Below, one piece after another: positions 49,001 through 61,000 of a stretch of DNA of 64,000 nt (its first letter is position 1; every line of letters begins with the position of its first letter). A program made the position numbers and the translations under genes. The notes beneath the pieces are model-generated. The model did no database searches, was not told the origin of the DNA, and was given only the letters and a program-made list of their open reading frames with translations. This stretch comes from Prostheceraeus crozeri. Lineage: Eukaryota > Platyhelminthes > Polycladida > Euryleptidae. The stretch covers positions 372,001 through 436,000 of the forward strand of contig CAJQUW010000909.1 of the NCBI GenBank assembly GCA_907163375.1, written 5' to 3'.

Positions 49001-52000
49001 GAACAGCGGCATTGAACCTCCTGTGTCATATCGACGAAACAAGAGCGGTAAAGTCAAGTGAGTGTCTATTATTGATTTACAATTAGGAAAGAACAACATA
49101 TAATTCAAATATGCTTTTCGAAGCTTAAAGCTAGTTTGCCTGCATGAATGTCTTAAGATCTGCAACTCAACTGATTTTTTAGTTGTTTGTTCAAACCTCC
49201 GTCAGTTGGTACAAAATTCCTATTGATTGCAACAGAATTGTAAATTTCCCCTGAGTTTCACTTAGGAATTTATTACAAAAATGACCTTGTCGAAACAGAC
49301 TTTTAATGTAAATCTGACAAAACCGTCACTAAAAATGTGAAAAATCTGACGATGTTTTTTTTGATGAAATATCGACAGGAATTTATTCGAATTAAGAACC
49401 TAGGCTATTTTTTGACTAAATATTGTACTGATAAGCAATATTGTAACTGATTGACTGATTGTCTACGAGGTTCATCATATAGCTCCACAAATTAATTACC
49501 AACTAAAATTTATCATTTTTGTCGGATTGATGTATAATTTTCTTGTTCGAGCTTATGTAGGAATATATTAGAAACGATCATTCTGACCCGTATCGACAAT
49601 TTCGTGTACAACGACACAAAGAATTATGTTCCCAAAAAGTTCAGATCTGGTAATCTTTCTTGTCTATGTCCAGGTGAATAAGCAATCTTTTTAAGCTTGC
49701 ACATTAAGTCTGCTTTATGTAAATGCTCCACTATTTGCTTGGCAACACTTCATCAGCGTAAAACTTTAAACATGAAGTCATCTCGGTTTAAAATGAAAGA
49801 ATTTAGCCGTGTATACCACATAGAAGGATACAATTTGCTATTTATAAAATGTGTGTCTCTTGAGATGATATGAATAGAATCCGGGTAGCCAAAAATATAG
49901 CTATTATTGATTAGTAGTAAAATAAAACCGTTGCTACCAAAGAGTTGATAACTAAAAAAACATGTAAATTCAATGGGAAGAAGTTGGAAGTTTCTTGTAA
50001 AACAACCACTTTTTCTCCGATTGAGTGATCGCTACTTAGTCAAAAGTAATACCTTTGTCATAGTGTCTCTTCAGGTTGTCTTGCATCACGAGAAATGCTG
50101 TTCTAATATTTACAGTAACTTTGTTGGATTATTTACAACAATCCATGTTCAGAATTGTTGTGAACAGTGCATTTAATGTGGATGAATTGCAGTGTTGATT
50201 ACTAAAAAACCGCCGTATTGTGTTTTCGGGTCTTATTACTCGCTGTTTTTGACGATTTAAGTGATTTTTACCTAAGATAAACCTCCGCTGATTAAAATGT
50301 CGCGTTATTTGCTTGCGCTGTTATTTCATGACGAAAGCAGGGAATTAAATCAATAGCTTTTGCTGGTAATCTCATATTGCATTATGAGCATGTGCATTGA
50401 AGAAGGACTGACTGATAGTATGGTACAGGACTTCGACATCGAATGACACTGTCACGTTCTTTACTTTATTGAAACATGACGGGAGGATTTCTTTACCGAT
50501 TCTCTGGCTAGGGACAACGAGGGCTAAGTAGGTTGGGATGGTTGCAAAAAATGAGTCAGGCGCACACTCTTTGTTAGCATATGGAAAGACGACGTTCATC
50601 GCAGACAGCTATCTAGACGTTCTTCGAACTAAGGACTCCTTATTGTTTTTCGATCAGCGGAACATGTCATCTGGCTATATACATTTTCTATTTTTCTTTC
50701 TACCTTTATTTGATGCACAAAATTTAATCAAAATTTCTCTCGCTTCACCCAAACTGGCGAGTGAAATGTGCTTTCGCCAACTCGGATCAATTGCGCATAA
50801 ATGACATAATTAATTTTACTGACAAGATGTCCAAAAGCTGCATGCGAAAATTCAAATCCTTACTCACCTTCACAAACTATTCTCTGTACGATTGCCGTGA
50901 TTAAGCAATGTATTGTTTCAACCAAACTTGCCTTTCAGACCTCGTCTACCAGACTATGTTCTTGACTTTGGATATGTGGTATTAGGCCACGTAAGAAGTC
51001 ATGTTGTGCGAGCAACGAATACAGGTTGGTTTCCGGCTTCATTTTGGGTTGATCGCGATGGTGTTGACCCGCGAGGCTTCAGTGTCGTGTTGGAGAAGGT
51101 TCGCAAACTACCGGGAGCTCCTGATCATGAAACTCTTGATTTTGTGGTGAATTTTGATCCTCGTGGCGCTAATTTGGGACTTGGACCAGTAGAAACATCG
51201 GTAACCTTGAATGTAAGTTTTTGCACATTAAACCCTATTTTACCCAGGGGCCAGTCCTGGAAGCCCTTTCCCTATAAGTTTTCTGATAATGCAAAAAAAT
51301 CCATGTAAAGACACTAATTTTTTATAACTGCTAGTTTCTACGTACATTTGATAACCGTACATATAGTGTAAAATTTGGCCTTCATTCAAGAGCACCCTTA
51401 AATCGAGAATTTTTCTCAATTTCTTGCAAAACTTGGCATCTTAACCAATTTAGATTTCTGATAAACCATTGACAATAAACAAATGAATTTGTAATCTACA
51501 TGTCCACTCATCCATGAACGCATCTATATAGTTGTTATTTGAATAATAGCAATGTCATGTAAACACTACTCACACTAGATTTACAAGTAATACTGTCAAT
51601 ATTATGCTACAAATTGTGGATCCTACGTATGAAATGGCCAGATTATCATTGACTCTCATTAACTCCAAAGTATCGGGCCTGGGCCTGCTTCCAGGTCTGC
51701 TGATGATTGACGCTAATGTGCTTCATCCAAATTGAGTTGTTTTATCATAATTATTTTTCAAAATGAGAAATTTCAGCATTTTTATCTGTTTCAGCTTTTG
51801 AATGGTCCTCAAATTGGCATTATCTTGCAAGCCCATGTAACCATGCCTGATCTGACTATCTCAACTGACATTCTGGACTTCAGTGAAGTAAAATGTGGTG
51901 ATGCCAAAGTTGTAACCGTGCAGTTATATAACCCAAGTCCTGTACGATCAGAATGGACCAGTCAGCCGCCTCCTGAAGCCTTACAAGCAAAGAAGGATCG

Positions 52001-55000
52001 GCAAGATAAATTTACACCGATGCACCTGCGCAGGCGTGCCAAAGCCATGGCTGCTGAAAAGGCAGTTGCACCTTCATTTGAGATGATACCATCAAGTGGT
52101 GAACTAAAACCTGGCCAGCGAGTGAATGTACAGGTAAGATTGAGTGTCAAATTCCATTATCATTTAGATTATTACTTGAATATAAGTAAGCTAGAGAATC
52201 TTGAAAATATTGGAATTGAATTGAATCTTGAAATTGACAATCGGGTTTACTTTTGACGACCAATTAGTGTAATACGAAATGCTCAGTTATTTACCTTCTT
52301 TCGATTCGCATTGAATACGATACAAACGAAATGCCATATGAAACCTTATGTTCCATAGATTATTTTGGCATATATTTCGTTTTCATGTGCGGTCAGCTGT
52401 GTCCTTATGAAACAAATTGAGTGTTTTCTTTGATGCAGGATTTTAACATGAAGACGACAGAATTTCTTTATGAAAGTTGGCAGACAGCATGAACTGTCAG
52501 TCAGCTTCATCATGACACACGGCTTTTAGGATTGGCTGAATGTACAAAAAGATAAAATACTAATAAATTTTACCGAAAAATTATTGCTCAAAAAAATCTC
52601 ACAAGATTTTCTCATCGATGAAGATGCTCAATTTCAACAATCTTTGTACCATGTGAAAGGTTATGTCAAGCACTTTATTTTGGCAAAGCGTTTAAGTGAT
52701 GTCTGGTCAGCAGACTAAAAGGTATGAATGTTTGGTCAATTCGTTCACCGACACCTACAGACGAAACTACGCAATACAGAAAATTAGGATCATCACCATT
52801 GAATCAGGCTCGTGTTAAGCTTTCAGATGATATACTGTTTTTCGAATTCGGAAATCAATTTGTGAAATTTCATTCAATTTGCACTTTTACCTAATTTTAC
52901 GCTACTTTCGCGTTAACAATGTTCAACAATGGTCAACCTGTACACAACTTAACAACTTCTGTTGCATTAACGCTGGTGCTTTCAAGTTTGGGTCTAAAAG
53001 AATGCTGGTGTTATCAGCTCCAAGAATATGTAAGTTTATCAAAATCGATCCATCCGCTCACTGACAAACTTCAAATTTGTATTATTCCCATAGTCAGCCA
53101 TTGCGTGAGTCATCATTTCCCTCACTTGAGATCAGAAGAAATTCGAATCTGGGATCAGACAAGGGCTTGTCTCGTCTGTTCACCTGTTCACAACAAACAA
53201 TAGCATTTCCTTCACGCCGTAGGAATGCTGGCGCTTGCGCTGCGTCCGATAAATGGAGCAATTCATCAATGATGAAAAAGAGAAAGAGTGACACGTGGGC
53301 CAACATGATATTGACATCTGAAATAACATCGTGAAAGTAACAAAGCAGACAATCACTAATTACTTCTTTTAATTAGGCAAGCCTCACCATAATGCTTCCT
53401 GAACCAAGTGTCTCAGCTGACCAAGTAAATAAGTTTATTGATCGATTGTCAGCATGTGATTAAATTTGATGAGGATATACAAAAGATACAATAATTTTTT
53501 GTGCTATGCAAAGATTTAGGAAACGGACTGTATATATCATTCTCATATATCATCTAAATCAATAAATCAATAAATTGTCATAGCGGATGTATTTGCGCAC
53601 GGGCAATCCCTTCGATAACATGATTAACTGATCATTTACATCAGAAGCCAATGCTATTTCCAGCAAAAGGTTGTTCAAGAAACACACACTCTATTTCACT
53701 GACTTCGAAATAAGCAACATGCATAACGTAAACTTTACTGCATTGTAGGTGAAATTTACTCCAACAGAAGAAAGACGTTACGAGCAGAGAATGGCATTAC
53801 GACTTCATCAAAGCTCTCAGAGAACACTATTGCTCTGTAAAGGTCAAGGTCTTGAGCCTAAATTGGAATTTGAGCACAATCTAGTCACTTTCGGACCAGT
53901 TTTGCCGTTTGCTGTTGGCGACGAGCAAACTGTTTGCGTCAAGAACCCATGCTCTTTTCCGATAGAATTTTATAACTTGGAATTCGATAAGATCTACCTC
54001 GAAGAGGAAAAAATTCTGAGACAGATGTCTGGCTACGATGAGAATAATACGCTACTGCTACCTCCCCGGATGCCAGGCGAAAAATTGCCTCAGGAACTGC
54101 TTGACTATTACGAAGAACAAGTCAAACGTCTCGAGGAGATGGAGCGCCAACGTCGTGAAGAAGAAAACGCACGTCGACTAAAACGTGAAGCGGAAGAAGC
54201 TGCGGCTTTGGCAGCTGCACAAGAAGGATTAGGAGAGGCCCGAGAAAGTCCGGAGGATGGTCAGGGCTCTCCCGAAGCTTCTGCTCGAAGTCATTTCGGG
54301 CCCAACGTTTCTGTGGAGATAATGGAAGACAATGTGAATGAGCGACCGGCGCCGATTCCTCTCACAGAAATTGAGTCCCCTCGCCCAGGTGTTCTTTCCA
54401 GCTCTGCCGTACCTGCAGGCAAGCGCAGTGAGGCTGCAGTCCCTGACAGCTCAAGACCTGGCTCTGAAGATGGTGTTGGAGAACTGGAGATTACGCCCGT
54501 ATCTACAGCAATTGCACGCTATCTTGGCATCGATCTCTCACCGGAGGGTAAAGCTGCTCGCAACAGACGCGGCGTAGCTCTTATAGTTCACGGCCCGCCA
54601 TTGTCGGGGAAAACCTCAAATGCCGTTCGATTGGCCAAGCGTTACGAAGCTGCTTTGCTAACAATTGATCGCGTTATTATTGAAGCAATAGCCAATGGAA
54701 ATACTCCTGCTGGACTAAGAGCTCGTGAGAAATGCGCTGAGGCGGCAAAAAGAGCAGAGGAAGCAGCTGAAGCTGAAGAAGCTGCCGCTGGTGGAGCCGG
54801 AGATCCAAAGAAGCCTGGTCTTAGCATGGAGCAAGTCGCTGCACACACTCAAGGTAAGTAAGAATTTAAACAAATTTTCGCTTTAAATAGGGCCTAATAT
54901 TTAATCTCTCCGAATCTTCTCTCTCCATAGGTGCAGGTGCTGCAGTTCCACACAGTGTTGCTCAAAGCGTAGTGTCCAATAGAAAGACAAGTACGGTTGC

Positions 55001-58000
55001 AGGCAAGCATGGAGCTGGTAAAGATCACAGCACCACTTCTGGTCCTGCTGGAAAGGGTGCTCAGGCAGCATCAACCGCTGAAGCTGCTGGATCTAGCCAG
55101 GTAGGAGTTAATTAGTGCCCAAAATTCTTATATCTCTGAGTTTAGTTACATTTTACGAGTATGCATTATGTTTTTATCATTCGATAGTAACGTTTTTCAT
55201 CTTTTGCTCGTAGGTGCACAAACTTAGATAAATTGATGCTACGTTCAGATTAAAAGCATGCTTCATGAATTTGCAACTTAACTGAAATGTTAATTTAACT
55301 GAAAAGTTTTCAGAAAAATGCTATAAAAGAGATTGGACAATCAAACAATAAACATAACCATCTTTGTTTCTAGCAAAAAAGAACAGATTTTTAAATGCGG
55401 ATAGAAACAGTTTTTGGGTAGAACTAGTACAACGCAGTGCGTCATTCCTAGGAAATCTTCACCTTATGTGCGAAATATTCACGAGTAGCCTTTTGATAGT
55501 TGATGCAGAATTGATTCAATCGGTTTGGTTCGTAGCTTAGATTTTCGTAAGCTTCTAGCGTTGTTGTGTAGATCTCTATACCTTGGATTATTATTTCACT
55601 TCATTTGGCTTACCTTACAGTCTAGTCAATATGATTCCTGGTGTGCAGGTCTCTGAGAAAAGCGTTGTAGGTGGAAGTAAAATTTTGTTTATAGATACTT
55701 AATTCCTAGGGAATGAAATTTCCTCAAACAAAATTGCGAAAATGATTTTGTGTAGATCATTTTTTTGAATCATTTTCTATTTTTTGTGTAAATAAAATCT
55801 GCTGTAGCCAACAAACCAACCTGCCTATGTGAAATGACATTACATGAATTGCATGGTTGATCATGTATATTGATCATACCTCGACAGAAATCCGTAATTT
55901 TTCCTCTAGGCGATACATAATTGTGAATCAAGAAGCTACGTTCTCATCTGCGAGCCAATGTTGATTTTTTGGATATTTGGCTTAAGGGCATTTCTTCTTC
56001 ACAAAACTAATTGATGAATGTAGAAGGCAATCGACTAAACGTGTTCAATTACCTCCCAAATTTGCGCGCTGAATATTTCTTCATTTGCATTGCCCGTGAT
56101 CAACCCTCATCGCGAAAATTTGGGAAACAATTGAATACATTCTTTTTTGCATTCATTAATTAGTTCCGGTCGGAAGAAGGCCATGGTCGTAGAAAATGAA
56201 ACTACTAAGCTAATGTTATTTTTGATGTGAAGTTGAATTTGCGAAGTCATGCATCGGAACATTGAATGGTGCGAAATATCAGGCATCGACATATGGACTT
56301 TTTGACAACGGTTTGCTGTAGATTTTTAGCTGATTTTTCGGTATCATCAAATTTACTGTGTTTATAAATGGCTTATCCCTTATTTTCACTTACGAGACAA
56401 GGCTTTGAAGCAATTTGTGGTCTTAATGATGTTGAGAATAAAGGCAAGACAAAACAATTGCTTCATCAGTAAATTGCGGGCCTTTCGACCGACTCTATTC
56501 ATGCGATTACGTCGGAGAAGAAGAACAAACAAGATAAGGACATTATATATAAAGTCAAGGGAAGTGAAATGAAATCAATGCCATGGAAGGTCAAGCGTCA
56601 TCACTGTCTATTTTTGAACACATAGCACTGGACGGATCTGATGAATAAACATTGCTTCCAGGTATGGTAGTAGTATTATATGCCGTGACGTCACAATCCT
56701 TGTGAAATATGACAGCTTTGGTCTGTTAGTAGCAAAATGATCGGCAGTCAATCACGTGCCTTGTCACAGCACTGCTTGGTTTAGCAGACTTGTGCTGCAG
56801 ACTTGTTTGTTCTTGTTCTCCAACGTAATCGCATGAATAGAGTCGGTCGAAAGGCCTCGCGTTTTAATGATGAAACGGCTGCTTTGCCTTGTCTTTATTC
56901 TTAACAAGGATTTGATTTGGAATGTGTTTAAAATGCTCCTTAGAATAAAAAATAATATCAATTAGTAATCACAACAGGTTCCATCTACGCCTCCTCGGCG
57001 AGGTACACGTCAAGGCTCGTCCTTGCATTGCTCGCATCTTCACAAGGCTTTGGTTGCGGAGGTATGCGGTCGACACAGCGTCGCAAATCATCACCAACAC
57101 CATCATCTGCACCATCAACATCTCCACAACGGGAATCCTGTTGTGAGTCGACGGGACTGCATCCGTATGAGGTTACAATAGTAACGAACAAAGCATTTCG
57201 TCGGTCCTTCTCTTCTGTCATACTCCTGATAGATCATTCATTAAAAGTCGATTTAAAGACGATTTCATGTTACAAGTGATGTCACTCACTCATACGTGTG
57301 TTTTCACTTTTGGTTAGAGTATTTCTGTCTTTCTTTTGAGAGAGGTACTCTATCTTTTCATTTGACCATCTGTTAATTGATCCACCTCACCCATGACCGT
57401 CGCAGTGGCCTTGTGGCAGAGTACTTGCTCTGCGTCCGGGAGACCTTAGTTCAAGCCTTGGTCGGGTCAAACCTAGGACTATTAAAAGGGTACACTCTGC
57501 ATTCCTGCTAAACACTCAATTTAAAAGAATGAGAGTGGATAAATAAGCTTCACCACATGGAAGACAGGCTCCTCGCCCAATGTGCTTCCGAGGATTAATA
57601 AAATCTACATGAATTTATTTAATTTTCTTATGACCTGGCTTTAATCATATGAATTGCGACTGCGATTTGCACAAATCGCTTATATCCTGACTTGAGAAAT
57701 TTGAATATTAAATGCGTTTGACAGCCACTTGTTGACCAATTATTATAGCGTTTTTTATATGCTTGATCGGTCTCGTACTCCGCACTCTATTTAGTCAATG
57801 ATCGGAGAAGAATTTATTACTTACCATATTGTTTGGTTTATTGATTATAAGACTGTTAAAGTTTTTATTAACCCAGCCTCTGCAAATCTTTTTCATATAT
57901 TATATTCAGGCACCTGAAATCCTATAAATGATTGGTCAAACATGAGTTGTAGCCATTTAGTTGAAGGTTTTAGCTATAATGAGGCACGTCCCACTTAACC

Positions 58001-61000
58001 CACCTTTTGAGTAGCCCTTAATTCATTTGACCATTCTACATTTACACACTCAACCTATTCATGATCCACTTCCAACTCTGTTGATCAGTACAGTGGTTCC
58101 TGACAACGCAATTTTGCAATTAAATTCGCATCACTACAAACAATAAGCTAGTATAGAAAAGAAGTATGAAAATCTTTAATCTTGCAAGGAAAATGCATTT
58201 TTAAAGCGCACACGCGAATAACATTGTGCGGTATGTGCTTCCAAAACACAGAATAGATGCATGAATACACACTTACATTATGCTTGCAGTATTTTGAGAT
58301 AATTTGAAGGGCCATTTTGGGTTTTCAAGACCCAAGACTGGCACTTCAGGTCAGTGCTCAGTTTCACAAGTTTCACCGAAACGATTACTGATAACTTGAA
58401 AGAGCAGCGCACTTTTGAACATACATGTAAGTGACGTTGAATATCTAGAGAGGATGACAGGGATTAAGTCAAGGAAAGACGCCAACACCCCGACCGCACT
58501 CGCCCGTTCCAGGAATCCAACCGAAGTCTCTCTTAGATATTCAATATACCACGACAGACCTATGTTGTCAATGAGTACCGTTGATCGTATTGTGACAGTC
58601 GAAATATATCCTTTTTATTTGGTAAAGAAAGAGATCAAAATACTTGTATTGAGTGATTTTCGTCACCATGGTGGTAGCTATATCTGCTTATTTGTGGTCA
58701 TGAATAGTTATAACACGTATGAGCTGTTCTAACGATATTTGACGAAATAAAGGAGTATAACAGAAGACTCTATGAATGATTAAGCGCTTTATTCTTACAC
58801 AAATTTGACATAGCACTGCGAGTTTGTGGAATGAGCTGTGAAGCGTCAAGTTATGAGTTCTCTCAAAATATCTTGCACATTTGTCTATTAGAGGATTCAA
58901 TATCCATCCTCTAATCCTGATTTGTTGATTGCATTTTCATTTCAGACACCTACTGTACTGTTGTACTCTTGATCATATATCAAAAATACTCTTGTTTGAT
59001 TACTGTCCATTACTACTTTCGATTTTGTATTTCCATTTGGTGTGAAACCTACCTTTTCTCTTGCGATTGTCCGTTTGATGAATCTGTTTACAAACCAATC
59101 AGACTGCGCGTGCATGTAATTGATATGAAACCTTTTGAATCATTAAGCATACTCGTATGTGCATTTGAAGAACAGCCTCATCAACGATTTCTGAAATGTG
59201 AGAATTAAACTAACAGCATTTATTAGTGTTGAAGTACTATAGGAAATATGCAGGCTTTCTAGTGGTGATAAACTTTTTCCATGGGATCTTTTTGCTATCG
59301 GAATTGGACGGGTGAAATGGGAATGAGAAGTCTTTTGTCGGAGTATGGCGACGAGGTCATTCAGTTTGCAGACGAATTCAGTGATGTACACGCAGCCGCT
59401 CATTCTCAAACCAGTTAGTCAATATTCTCACTGACAATATGTTATTACATATATTATATTATTATATATTATTATTATATATTATTATTATATGTTATTA
59501 TACGTCATAGCTTTTCTCAGTCGTGCTTGTCAAAAGATGATTCTGCACATGTCATTCTTGACTTTGTCCGCTTTTATGTGTTACTGGCTGCCACTTGAAT
59601 GAGAGAGTAAGTACCAAATTCTAGCTAGTATATCTGTCTTACCACCTGCAACATTTTTACTGTTATGTTTTGCTATCTGTTTAGGCAGTTTTTGAAGAGG
59701 AGCTGCTACGCAATTTGTTTCCCAATTTGATCTACCTTCTCTAATTTTCATTCCGATGGTGATAGGATTTTCAGGATTTGCTCAAAATATCGCTTGATAT
59801 GCCAATAATAAATGTTCTTCATTGTCATCGATTATGTATGGAACTTTTCTGCCAAAAGGCAGCATCGTCAGTTGAGATCTTTAGGTGACAACCAAGAGAA
59901 ATAATGAAAATGCAGTACATATGAACATTCTTATCATATTTGCTATGAAATATAAGTAGAGGTTAGCAATCTGTAAATTTGGACCTCTAAAGGCTTGTTG
60001 AGATGATAAAAATAGTTAATGAATTGTAATGGTATGCATATACTGTACAAGCATACAGCAAGAAGTCAGATTAGTGTTAATGTTAGCAGTAGCGGAATTG
60101 CACTACCTGAATGCGGAAATTAAAAAAACAGCATATCAAAGAAATCAGTCACATCATAATAGGAAGTCTAGAAAAAATGAAAATTATTAGAATCAAAAGA
60201 CTATTTGGGGCTGTGTATGAAACTAAGTTAAGAGAAAAAAGTTGAATATTTGACTGAAATGAGATGCTTTATGGGCTGAGATTATATTTCACAACATTGG
60301 TTATTTTTCTGTGGGAAAGGGACGAGAAATTACGTCTCATCAAAAATATAAATGATTAATAGAATGTTTTGAACATACATAAAGGATTTCAACTGGTCAA
60401 GAGCTCATATCATTAAGTTGTGACACGGTCAAATGATTTTGTAAAATGCTACATAAATGATGTTCTATTCAACACAATAATCTGTTCAGATTACTGTGTT
60501 GAGTAGAACAACATTCATGTGGCATTTTGCAAAATTTATTTATTTTGCTTTTTCAGATATGTTAATATTTCAACATTATATGTTAATGTTCAACATAATT
60601 TGAATGAAAAGTGAGATTCTTTCAATATTTAACTATTGGCGGGACTCCATTAGCTTGATTGTAGGCCTATAATCAAAAACCACTTTTATTCAGACAAGCG
60701 CTTTCGGATGGTCACCGACCACCATAATGATGCCTCGTGGAATGAATTACTTTTCTTCGAAAAAATGAAGTGCTCACGTCAGTCCGAAGGTCATTCTGCA
60801 CAAAATGTGGATAAATCAAATCACTACTGAAAGTCAAGTAAATGAGTAGTATTCAGTAAAAGAAAAATGAGACGACAAAGTAGAACACACAGTGCAAGCA
60901 AATCAGGTAAAGAACAGTCATAGAAGTCGCCTAAGTCAATCGGTGTCCGGTTAGACGAGTGCAGCGTATTTTGTCCAATTGACATCAGCGACCTATGCAG

